DNA from: Deltaproteobacteria bacterium
GTDB lineage: Bacteria; Desulfobacterota_E; Deferrimicrobia; Deferrimicrobiales; Deferrimicrobiaceae
Assembly: GCA_023488945.1 (NCBI GenBank)
Contig: JAMDBZ010000025.1
Location: 1 to 8,215 of the forward strand
DNA length: 8,215 bases
Reading direction: 5' to 3'
Shown piece after piece: positions 1 to 5,963 of this stretch (its first letter is position 1; each line of letters starts with the position of its first letter). The notes beneath the pieces were generated by a model. It was given only the letters and a program-made list of their open reading frames with translations. It was not told where the DNA came from and did no database searches. Position numbers and translations under genes: made by a program.

Positions 1-127
1 TCGGGAAAAGTGGCCGGAATCGGCTCGGAACGCCGGCCGATTTCCCCTCGGAAGGGTGGCCGGATTCACGTCGGAACAGTGGCCGGATTGGCCTCGGAAT
101 GGTGGCCGAATTGCGTCGGAATACGCA
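1..127. mobile_element. Terminus of an IS21-family-like insertion sequence (23-bp repeat array)
   Basis: Five consecutive units start with TCGG at 1, 25, 48, 71 and 94 (spacings 24, 23, 23 and 23), and a partial sixth starts at 116. The shared core is TCGGAA, about 4 variable bases, then GGCCGGATT. Read on the - strand from 127 the array begins TGCGTATTCCGA and repeats TTCCGA...AATCCGGCCAC. IS21-family elements have TG...CA ends and carry several internal repeats of the end that act as transposase-binding sites. The CA at 126-127 is therefore the likely outer edge, with the element body to the left of base 1. No istA/istB coding sequence is inside the window, so the family call rests on the repeat pattern alone. 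The units are too degenerate and closely packed for a CRISPR. Confidence 0.7.
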
Positions 128-434
128 CCGATGATATCGTAACGTCCCGCGATTTTCTCCCCTCTTCGACGGTGATCCATGTGCTCCTCGCGCCGGAAGG
201 AAGCCGCGTCCGGGGAGATCCTGGGTGAACTCATTCGAGCGAGGTGCGCTTGGAGATCGACGAGATACGGAAACGGATCGACCTGCTGGACGACGTCCTG
301 TTGCGCATCTTCACCGAGCGCGTCCGAGGAGGCGCTCGACGGCGGGTGGTGGAGCCGTGAGGCCGAAGGCAGCGCGAAAGCGGCATCAACGACGGACGAC
401 CGGTCGAGATGACCGTCGCAGGAGCCGATAACCG
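128..434. other. IS edge to efflux operon spacer
   Basis: About 300 bases lie between the inferred IS terminus and the adaptor gene. The only recognisable content is the chorismate-mutase-like fragment at 244-360. Bases 128-243 show no coding region I can identify on either strand. Bases 361-434 hold no gene and end with the adaptor's ribosome-binding site (CAGGAG, about 419-424). I do not see a convincing promoter or a regulator gene. RND operons often have a TetR- or MarR-type regulator upstream, so an IS insertion or deletion may have removed it; that is inference. Confidence 0.5.
244..360 (+). pseudogene. Chorismate-mutase-like (AroQ) N-terminal fragment
   Basis: A GTG at 244 opens a 38-codon frame ending in TGA at 358-360; the same frame has a TGA upstream at 226-228. 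Residues 4-27 read as the first helix of AroQ-class chorismate mutases: EIRKRIDLLDDVLLRIFTERV matches the family pattern xLRxxIDxxDxxLLxLLxxR, including the arginine that contacts the prephenate/chorismate carboxylate in AroQ enzymes. A working AroQ domain needs about 85-95 residues and three helices, and here the reading turns into an Arg-rich tail and stops. It is probably a remnant of aroQ or of a pheA/tyrA-type fusion, cut by the neighbouring mobile element or by a frameshift. A chance match to a short amphipathic helix cannot be excluded. Confidence 0.35.
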
Positions 435-1490
435 ATGAAGAAGCGCATCGTGTTCGTTGCCGTCGGGCTCGTCGCCCTGGTCGGCGCGCTGTCGGCCGTC
501 AAGGCGAAGCAGATCGGCGCGATGATCGAGCAGGGAAAGAAGTTCGTTCCCCCGCCGGAGACCGTGACCACGGCGGCGGCCCGGCCCGAATCGTGGGAGA
601 CCGCGCTTGCGGCGGTCGGGACGCTTTCCGCCGTCCAGGGCGTCACCATCGCGGCCGAGGTGACGGGGAAGGTCGCGGCGATCGCCTTCGAGTCCGGGGC
701 GAGGGCGGACAAGGGCGATCTCCTCGTTCGCCAGGACACCGGCACGGAAGAGGCGCAGCTCCCCGGCGCGGAGGCGCAGGCGAAGCTCGCCCGCTCCGTT
801 CTCGCGCGCAGCGCCGAGATGCTGGCGAAGCAGATCATCTCCCAGGCGGACTACGACGCGGCGGTCGCCGCCGCGGATCAGGCGACGGCCCAGGTCGAGG
901 GCATCCGGGCGGCGATCGCCAGGAAGACGATCCGCGCCCCGTTCGGCGGACGCCTCGGCATCCGGCAGGTGAACCTGGGGCAGATCCTTCGCGAGGGAGA
1001 CCCGATCGCCACGCTGCAGTCGCTCGATCCGATCTACGTCGACTTCACGCTGCACCAGCAGGAGATCGGCCGCCTGCGCCCCGGCCTTCCCGTCCGGGTG
1101 ACGTGCGACGCGCTGCCGGGACTGGCGATCGACGGGAAGATCACGGCCGTCAACCCCCTGGTCGACGCGGAGACCCGCAACATCCGGCTGCAGGCGACGG
1201 TCGCCAACGAGCGCGAGCGCCTGCGGCCCGGGATGTTCGTGAACGCGGCGGTCCGCCTGCCGACCCGGCGGAGCGTGCTGGCCATTCCGGCCACGGCCGT
1301 GCTCTACGCTCCATACGGCGACTCGGTCTTCGTGGTCGCCGACGACGGGCAGGGCAAGGGGGGCAAGGTGCTGCGCCAGCGGTTCGTGCGGCTCGGCGAA
1401 AAACGCGGCGACTTCGTCGCCGTCACGAGCGGCCTGAGCGAGGGTGAGACCGTCGTCAGCACCGGCGTCTTCAAGCTGCGCAACGGCTAG
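435..1490 (+). CDS. RND efflux periplasmic adaptor (membrane fusion protein), C-terminus cut by in-frame TAG
   Basis: This adaptor would link an inner-membrane RND pump to an outer-membrane channel. The 351-residue product has an N-terminal hydrophobic anchor or signal (about 5-24, MKKRIVFVAVGLVALVGAL). A lipoyl/barrel-sandwich half follows at about 60-95 (GTLSAVQGVTIAAEVTGKV), then a short coiled-coil hairpin at about 105-160 rich in Ala, Glu and Gln (ISQADYDAAVAAADQA). The second lipoyl half is KTIRAPFGGRLGIRQVNLGQ, then come the beta-barrel (DPIYVDFTLHQQEIGRL) and the membrane-proximal domain ending KLRNG. The ATG at 435 has CAGGAG about 10 bases upstream. TAG at 1488-1490 (codon 352) ends the frame, but the same frame continues for 21 sense codons to TGA at 1554-1556 with a family-typical tail. 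The gene was thus probably about 373 codons, and the last 22 are lost unless TAG is read through. The permease follows in the same operon. Confidence 0.93.
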   Translation: MKKRIVFVAVGLVALVGALSAVKAKQIGAMIEQGKKFVPPPETVTTAAARPESWETALAAVGTLSAVQGVTIAAEVTGKVAAIAFESGARADKGDLLVRQDTGTEEAQLPGAEAQAKLARSVLARSAEMLAKQIISQADYDAAVAAADQATAQVEGIRAAIARKTIRAPFGGRLGIRQVNLGQILREGDPIATLQSLDPIYVDFTLHQQEIGRLRPGLPVRVTCDALPGLAIDGKITAVNPLVDAETRNIRLQATVANERERLRPGMFVNAAVRLPTRRSVLAIPATAVLYAPYGDSVFVVADDGQGKGGKVLRQRFVRLGEKRGDFVAVTSGLSEGETVVSTGVFKLRNG

Positions 1491-1556
1491 GCGGTGGTGA
1501 TCGACAACCGGCTCGCCCCGTCGTTCCACAGGACCCCCAGGCCGGAGAACAACTGA
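1491..1556 (+). pseudogene. Readable C-terminal tail of the adaptor beyond the TAG
   Basis: In frame with the adaptor, these 21 codons encode AVVIDNRLAP, then SFHRT, then PRPENN, before TGA at 1554-1556. RND adaptors of this subgroup commonly end KLRNGxxVVxxNxLAP...PxPE, from memory of the family, so this is the natural C-terminus rather than random sequence. It has no start codon or ribosome-binding site of its own apart from chance GTGs at 1494 and 1497. It lies 3 bases before the GTG start of the permease and in the same frame. Confidence 0.7.
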
Positions 1557-1559
1557 CCC

Positions 1560-4286
1560 GTGAAGATCACCGACCTGTTCATCCGACGCCCGGTCCTGGC
1601 GCTCGTCGTCAACCTGGTGGTCATCATCGCCGGGCTCCAGGCGATCCGGACGCTCAACGTCCGCCAGTACCCGCGCAGCGAGAACGCGTCGGTGACCGTC
1701 GCCACCGTTTACGTCGGCGCAAGCGCGGACCTTGTCCGCAGCTTCGTCACCGCGCCGCTGGAGCGCGCCATCGCCGCCGCCGACGGCATCGAATACATGG
1801 AATCGCAGAGCGCGCTCGGCCTCTCCACGATCAAGGTGCGCCTGCGGCTCAACTACGATTCCACGAAGGCGCTGGCGGAGATCGGCTCCAAGGTGGACCA
1901 GGTGCGGCGCGACCTCCCGCCGGAGGCGGAGGTGCCGGTTATCAACATCGAGTCGGCCGACAGCCGGTTCGCCTCGGCCTACCTGAGTTTCAGTTCCGAC
2001 CTGCTCCAGCAGAACGAGATCACCGACTACCTGGTGCGGGTCGTCCAGCCACGCCTCTCCTCGATCCCGGGCGTGCAGCGCGCCGACATCCTGGGCGCCC
2101 GCACGTTCGCCATGCGGATCTGGCTCAAGCCCGACCGGATGGCGGCCCTGGACATCAGCCCCGCGCAGGTGCGCCGGGCGCTGGCGGCGAACAACTTCCT
2201 GTCGGCCTTGGGCCGCAGCAAGGGCGCCTACATCCAGGTCAACCTGACCGCAGACACGAACCTGAACACGGTCGACGAGTTCAGGCGGCTGGTGGTGCGC
2301 CAGCGCAACGGAACGCTCGTCCGGCTGGGCGACATCGCCGACGTGGTGCTGGGAACGGAGGACTACGACGCGGAGGTCCGCTTCTCCGGCCAGACGGCGG
2401 TCTTCATGGGGATCTGGCCGCTACCCAACGCGAACTCGCTGGACGTCATCAAGCGGGTGCGCTCCGAGATGGAGGCGATCCGACGCGACCTGCCGACGGG
2501 GCTTTCGGCCCGGGTCGCGTACGACGCGACCAATTACATCTCCAACGCCATCCGGGAGGTGCTCAAGACGCTGGGCGACACCCTCCTGATCGTCGTGGTC
2601 GTCATTTTCCTCTTCCTCGGCTCCGTGCGCTCGGTGCTGGTCCCGGTGGTCGCGATCCCGGTGTCGCTCGTCGGCGGCGTATTTCTCATGCAGATCTTCG
2701 GGTTCACCGTCAACCTGCTCACGCTTCTCGCCATCGTCCTGTCGGTCGGACTGGTGGTCGACGACGCCATCGTGGTCGTGGAGAACGTGGAACGGCACCT
2801 GCGCGAGGGGAGGACGCCGCTCGACGCGGCGCTCGGCGGCGCCCGCGAGCTGGTCGGGCCGATCATCGCGATGACGATCACCCTGGCGGCAGTCTACCTT
2901 CCGATCGGGTTGCAGGGGGGGCTGACCGGGTCGCTGTTCCGCGAGTTCGCCTTCACGCTGGCCGGGGCGGTCGCCATCTCCGGGATCGTGGCGCTCACGC
3001 TTTCCCCGGTCATGTCGTCCCGGCTCCTCAAACCCGACGGCGGGGAGCGCGGGCTGGCCGGCCGCATCAGCCGCGGCTTCGAGCGGCTCAAATTCGCCTA
3101 CGTCCGCCGCCTCGACGCGACTCTCAAGGCCCGCCCCGCGGTCTACGCGGTCTGGATCGTCGTGTCGCTCCTCACGGTGCCGATGTTCGTCATGTCCGCG
3201 AAGGAACTGGCGCCGACGGAGGACCAGGGGGTCATCTTCGGCATCCTCGACGCCTCCGCCAATTCCACTCTCGAGCAGAACAGCCATTTCGCCAAGGAGG
3301 TCAACCGGGTCTTCCAGGGCGTGCCGGAGACCGACTTCACCTTCCAGATCACGTTTCCCAGCTCCGGTTTCTCCGGCATGGTCGCAAGACCCTGGGCCGA
3401 TCGCAAGCGAACCGTCTTCGACATCCTGCCCGAGGTCCAGCAGGGGCTGCACAAGGTCCCCGGCGTCCAGATCTTCCCGGTCACTCCGCCGGCCCTCCCC
3501 GGCGGCGGCGACTTTCCGGTCGAGTTCGTCCTGGCGTCGACGGCCGAGGCCGGGCAGATCCTCGACTTCGCCCACCAGCTCCAGATGAAGGCCATCGAGA
3601 GCAGGATGTTCGCCTTCCCGCCCACGATCGACGTCAAGGTCGATCAGCCGCAGTCCGAGTTCATCATCGACCGGGACAAGGGCGAATCACGCCAGCTTCG
3701 CACCGAGGGGAGCAGGTTCCTGCCCGCCTTCACCCTCGCCGTCGTGCTGATCTTCCTCGTGCTGGCGGCGCAGTTCAACAGCTTCAGGGACCCGTTCGTC
3801 ATCCTGGCCGGCTCCGTGCCGCTCGCCATGTTCGGCGCGCTGATCTTCACGTTCCTCAAGATGCCCGACCCCAACGTCTCCTTCTGGACCCGCGGCTGGA
3901 CCACCACCTTCAACATCTACTCGCAGGTCGGGCTCGTGACGCTGGTCGGGCTGGTGTCGAAGAACGGGATCCTGATCGTCGAATTCGCCAACAAGCTGCA
4001 GCTCCAGGGGCTCTCCAAGGCGCACGCCGTGCGGCGGGCGGCGATGACCCGCCTCCGGCCGATCCTCATGGTCAGCGCAGCGACCATCGCCGGGCATTTC
4101 CCGCTTACGCTCGTCACCGGGGCGGGCGCCGCCGCGCGGAACTCGATCGGCCTGGTGCTCGTCGGCGGCATGTTCATCGGCACCCTGTTCACCCTGTTCG
4201 TCGTCCCCTCCATCTACATGCTCATCGCCCGCGACCACGGCAAGGACCGGGAACGTGCCGAGGCGATCGCGGGCGAGGCCGCCTGA
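1560..4286 (+). CDS. RND (HAE1-type) multidrug efflux permease with an internal in-frame deletion
   Basis: This is a proton-driven inner-membrane efflux pump of the AcrB/MexB superfamily. GTG at 1560 begins VKITDLFIRRPVLALVVNLV, the usual family start, 3 bases after the adaptor tail's TGA; CGGAG at 1543-1547 is a distant ribosome-binding site. TM1 is about 10-30 and the first porter half about 33-330. TM2-TM6 (about 335-500) include the proton-relay Asp pair D401-D402 (LVVDDAIVVVENVERHL). TM7 is about 525-545, and TM8-TM12 (about 721-890) include K801 (LVSKNGILIVEFAN). So the TM charge relay is intact. The protein has 908 residues where relatives have about 1020-1050. The shortage is at one place: IDRDK (ending codon 707) runs straight into GESRQLRTEG (codon 708). 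In relatives these segments are about 115-125 residues apart, spanning most of the DC docking subdomain and the end of PC2. Pumping and adaptor/channel docking are probably impaired. A natural short variant or an assembly collapse are alternatives. Confidence 0.95.
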   Translation: MKITDLFIRRPVLALVVNLVVIIAGLQAIRTLNVRQYPRSENASVTVATVYVGASADLVRSFVTAPLERAIAAADGIEYMESQSALGLSTIKVRLRLNYDSTKALAEIGSKVDQVRRDLPPEAEVPVINIESADSRFASAYLSFSSDLLQQNEITDYLVRVVQPRLSSIPGVQRADILGARTFAMRIWLKPDRMAALDISPAQVRRALAANNFLSALGRSKGAYIQVNLTADTNLNTVDEFRRLVVRQRNGTLVRLGDIADVVLGTEDYDAEVRFSGQTAVFMGIWPLPNANSLDVIKRVRSEMEAIRRDLPTGLSARVAYDATNYISNAIREVLKTLGDTLLIVVVVIFLFLGSVRSVLVPVVAIPVSLVGGVFLMQIFGFTVNLLTLLAIVLSVGLVVDDAIVVVENVERHLREGRTPLDAALGGARELVGPIIAMTITLAAVYLPIGLQGGLTGSLFREFAFTLAGAVAISGIVALTLSPVMSSRLLKPDGGERGLAGRISRGFERLKFAYVRRLDATLKARPAVYAVWIVVSLLTVPMFVMSAKELAPTEDQGVIFGILDASANSTLEQNSHFAKEVNRVFQGVPETDFTFQITFPSSGFSGMVARPWADRKRTVFDILPEVQQGLHKVPGVQIFPVTPPALPGGGDFPVEFVLASTAEAGQILDFAHQLQMKAIESRMFAFPPTIDVKVDQPQSEFIIDRDKGESRQLRTEGSRFLPAFTLAVVLIFLVLAAQFNSFRDPFVILAGSVPLAMFGALIFTFLKMPDPNVSFWTRGWTTTFNIYSQVGLVTLVGLVSKNGILIVEFANKLQLQGLSKAHAVRRAAMTRLRPILMVSAATIAGHFPLTLVTGAGAAARNSIGLVLVGGMFIGTLFTLFVVPSIYMLIARDHGKDRERAEAIAGEAA

Positions 4287-4311
4287 TTCCCGGACGGAGA
4301 CGACTCGTCAC

Positions 4312-4351
4312 AAAAAAAACCCCCTCGAGGATCCGGTCCCCGAGGGGTTTT
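4312..4351. terminator. Bidirectional rho-independent terminator
   Basis: A run of eight A (4312-4319) precedes CCCCTCG (4321-4327), a 13-base loop, CGAGGGG (4341-4347) and TTTT (4348-4351). Flanking A and T extend the stem. On the + strand this ends the RND operon 26 bases after its stop codon. On the - strand the same hairpin is followed by eight T, a stronger tail, and ends the tRNA transcript just past tRNA-Asp. Confidence 0.9.
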
Positions 4352-4358
4352 CGATGAA

Positions 4359-4435
<77 letters not shown>

Positions 4436-4449
4436 GAAAAGACGGCAAC

Positions 4450-4545
4450 TGGTAGGCGGAACAGGAGTTGAACCTGTGACCCTCGCCTTGTAAGGGCGAA
4501 GACCGAACCTTCCCTCCTGTTACCGCTTTTCACCTAACTCCGCCC
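4450..4545 (-). tRNA. tRNA-Val(UAC)-like gene with abnormal 5' half; possible att-site fragment
   Basis: The 3' half on the - strand is textbook. Anticodon stem TCGCC/GGCGA encloses loop CTTACAA (anticodon TAC, Val; bases 4488-4494). Then come a 5-nt variable loop, T arm ACAGG-TTCAACT-CCTGT, acceptor strand TCCGCCT, discriminator A and CCA (4450-4452). The 5' half does not fit. The segment where D arm and acceptor should be (about 4500-4525) cannot pair with TCCGCCT. A matching acceptor strand GGGCGGA occurs only at 4539-4545, about 20 bases too far upstream. Part of the intervening sequence (4514-4526) instead complements 4456-4467 over 12 bp with one bulge, which would compete with the T arm. 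It is either a tRNA fragment left at an integration junction, with a complete copy beyond the right edge, or a tRNA with an insertion of about 20 nt. The functional span is therefore uncertain; 4450-4499 is secure. Confidence 0.65.
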
Positions 4546-4614
4546 GTCAACGCACTATTTTCGCTGCATTACAGGCGGTTGACTTCCTTCGACTTACCGC
4601 GTAATCCCAAAATC

Positions 4615-4694
4615 AATGGTATGAGCAACGGTATGAGTAAGGACCATCGCCCTTCCATTTCGCCTTCTCATACCATTTCGACCGCTCATACCGT
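4615..4694. repeat. Two interleaved perfect inverted repeats around GGTATGAG (order A B A' B')
   Basis: Site A is AATGGTATGAG (4615-4625) and its exact inverse is CTCATACCATT (4667-4677). Site B is ACGGTATGAG (4628-4637) and its exact inverse is CTCATACCGT (4685-4694). The cores GGTATGAG start 12 bases apart on the left; the inverted cores start 18 bases apart on the right. The flanking bases differ between pairs but match within each pair, so the pairing is A with A' and B with B', which cross. The set ends 2 bases before the integrase ribosome-binding site. They could be integrase arm-type binding sites, an operator for autoregulation, or an RNA pseudoknot in the leader. Confidence 0.75.
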
Positions 4695-4695
4695 C

Positions 4696-4701
4696 GGGAG
4701 G
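4696..4701 (+). promoter_or_regulatory. Ribosome-binding site that sets the integrase start
   Basis: GGGAGG lies 6 bases before ATG at 4708. It favours this start over the in-frame TTG at 4579, and over internal ATGs at 4621 and 4633 that fall inside the inverted-repeat block and have no comparable site. Confidence 0.75.
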
Positions 4702-4707
4702 CGGCGC

Positions 4708-5877
4708 ATGTCACAGACCCGATTCAAGCCGACGCGGACGAACATCCCCGGCGTCTACTTCATCATGGGAACCGCCGTCGGGACGGGTAAGCCGGCGCGA
4801 ACATATTACGTCTCCTACTATAGGAATGGCAAGAGACATTTCGAGAAAGCCGGGCGCCAGTTCCAGGACGCGATGACTCCTGCCCGGGCCGCCGCGATCC
4901 GGGCGGACCGCATCCGCGGGAAGCAGGCCCCAAACAGGGAGCGGCGCGAGGCGGAGCGGGCCGCCGAGGAGGGGGAGGCGGGTCGGTGGACGTTCGACCG
5001 GCTCTGGCAGGAGTGGAAAACGCTCAACGTGCACAAGCGGGGCCTGCCGAACGACGACCACCGTTACCGCATGCACCTCAAGGATCTCTTCGGCAACAAG
5101 GAGCCGAAAGAGGTTTCTCCCTTCGAGGTCGACCGTCTCCGGGTCACGCTCCTGAAGACACACGCCGTCGGGACCGTCGTCTCCGTGCTGTCCCTGCTCC
5201 GCCGGATCGCCAACTTCGGCGGAAAGCGGCACCTCTGCGAGGGTCTCCCCTTCAAGGTGGAAATGCCGAAGGGAGCGAAGCAGAAGACCGAGGACATGAC
5301 CGAGGATCAGATGGCCGCCTACATCCGCGCATGTCGCGAATGGCCGGATCCCCAGGCGGGGAACTTCCAGCTTCTTGCTCTCTATACAGGTATGCGGCGC
5401 GGTGAGGTACGAAACCTCATGTGGTCCGACGTCGACCTCGACCGCGGTTTCCTGACGATCCGCAACCCGAAGGGGAGCGAGGACCAGGTCATCCCTCTGT
5501 CCGACGCAACTCGGGAACTTATCGAGGGGCATCCCCGAACGGCGAGAAACCCGTACGTCTTCGCGGGTGAGCGAGGCGGATCTCGCGGGATCAAACAGAT
5601 CGCAGAATCGTCCCGGGTGATTCGGACCGCCGCGGGGCTCCCGGAGGACTTCCGCCCGAATCACGGGCTTCGGCACACTTTCGCCTCGCACCTGGCCTCC
5701 TCGGGCGAGGTGGACCTGTACACGCTCCAGCGGCTCATGACCCACAAGAGCCCGATGATGACGCAGCGGTACGCCCACCTGCGCGACGATGCTCTCAAAC
5801 GCGGCGCGAACGTCATGGGAAAGATCGTCGCCGCAGCGGCGGAAAAAGGGGCAAGGGAAGGTTCGAACGAAGGTTGA
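4708..5877 (+). CDS. Tyrosine recombinase (phage/island-type integrase)
   Basis: This 389-residue site-specific recombinase would insert and excise the element. The N-terminal arm-binding-like region (about 1-70) includes PARTYYVSYYRNGKRHFEKAG. A charged linker (about 70-95) leads to a core-binding SAM-like domain (about 95-190, WTFDRLWQEW...). The catalytic domain (about 200-365) has every expected residue: R230 in LYTGMRRGE, K255 in RNPKGSEDQVIPL, H319 and R322 in HGLRHTFASHL, H346 in LMTHKSPMMTQRY, and nucleophile Y355 in QRYAHL. The length is normal and no break is visible. ATG at 4708 is chosen for its GGGAGG site. The gene starts about 200 bases from the tRNA-Val 3' half and points away from it, which fits an element integrated in that tRNA and extending right. 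The crossed repeats upstream may be its own binding sites. Confidence 0.95.
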   Translation: MSQTRFKPTRTNIPGVYFIMGTAVGTGKPARTYYVSYYRNGKRHFEKAGRQFQDAMTPARAAAIRADRIRGKQAPNRERREAERAAEEGEAGRWTFDRLWQEWKTLNVHKRGLPNDDHRYRMHLKDLFGNKEPKEVSPFEVDRLRVTLLKTHAVGTVVSVLSLLRRIANFGGKRHLCEGLPFKVEMPKGAKQKTEDMTEDQMAAYIRACREWPDPQAGNFQLLALYTGMRRGEVRNLMWSDVDLDRGFLTIRNPKGSEDQVIPLSDATRELIEGHPRTARNPYVFAGERGGSRGIKQIAESSRVIRTAAGLPEDFRPNHGLRHTFASHLASSGEVDLYTLQRLMTHKSPMMTQRYAHLRDDALKRGANVMGKIVAAAAEKGAREGSNEG

Positions 5878-5879
5878 AT

Positions 5880-5905
5880 TTGCCGGCGGGTCTTGCCGGC
5901 GGGTC
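5880..5905 (+). repeat. 13-bp perfect tandem duplication
   Basis: TTGCCGGCGGGTC occurs at 5880-5892 and again directly at 5893-5905, starting 2 bases after the integrase stop. The unit contains GCCGGC. Two copies in the spacer between the integrase and the toxin-antitoxin operon could be replication slippage or a paired protein-binding site for the downstream operon; nothing decides between these. Confidence 0.8.
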
Positions 5906-5908
5906 TGC

Positions 5909-5936
5909 TTGCATCCGGGGCAGGTTGTGCAACAAT
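5909..5936 (+). promoter_or_regulatory. Weak candidate promoter of the MNT/HEPN operon
   Basis: TTGCAT (5909-5914) and AACAAT (5931-5936) are separated by 16 bases and match the sigma-70 consensus at 3/6 and 4/6 positions. The -10 overlaps a small inverted repeat GTTG-TG-CAAC (5924-5933) that could serve as an operator. The start codon is 28 bases beyond the -10. Given the weak match this is only a suggestion. Confidence 0.25.
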
Positions 5937-5963
5937 AGGGGCACGAGGTTGCCGAGGACGACG

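Larger units (their letters stand above)
4500..4707. other. Candidate att arm / integrase leader region
   Basis: About 200 bases lie between the tRNA-Val 3' half and the integrase ATG. They hold the irregular tRNA 5' segment, a short inverted repeat GTCAACGC (4546-4553) / GCGGTTGAC (4575-4583, one extra base), and the crossed GGTATGAG repeats at 4615-4694. The integrase frame is open back to a TTG at 4579, so coding cannot be excluded on frame alone, but the good ribosome-binding site is at 4696-4701. The base composition is visibly more AT-rich than the RND operon. This is the expected place for recombinase arm-type sites and the integrase promoter, though I see no strong -35/-10 pair. Confidence 0.5.

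Noticed and set aside
1..127. CRISPR array
   Set aside because: The units are adjacent at 23 bp with about 8 variable bases in place of spacers, and the repeats are degenerate. The pattern fits transposase-binding end repeats better.
1488..1490. Programmed pyrrolysine insertion in the adaptor
   Set aside because: No PYL gene or recoding structure is seen in the window, and a nonsense mutation or sequencing error is simpler. It is kept only as a check in the findings.
231..1529. Long open frame on the - strand opposite the adaptor (about 430 codons)
   Set aside because: It is a high-GC shadow: the product is Arg/Asp/Gly-rich with no domain, while the + strand encodes a clear RND adaptor.
2421..3575. 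Long - strand open frame opposite the permease, and similar ones at 3687-4238 and 4711-5778
   Set aside because: These are low-complexity His/Asp/Arg-rich translations antisense to well-recognised genes, and are artefacts of codon bias.
4450..4545. tRNA on the + strand (loop TTGTAAG would read GUA, Tyr)
   Set aside because: The TTCAACT T-loop, encoded CCA and acceptor pairing exist only on the - strand, where the anticodon is UAC (Val).
4579..4707. Longer integrase starting at TTG 4579
   Set aside because: There is no ribosome-binding site there, the stretch carries the inverted repeats, and GGGAGG is well placed for ATG 4708.
5874..5963. Upstream extension of the MNT antitoxin
   Set aside because: The extra 30 residues would be encoded by the tandem repeat and overlap the integrase end. 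The family starts close to the ATG at 5964, which has a ribosome-binding site.
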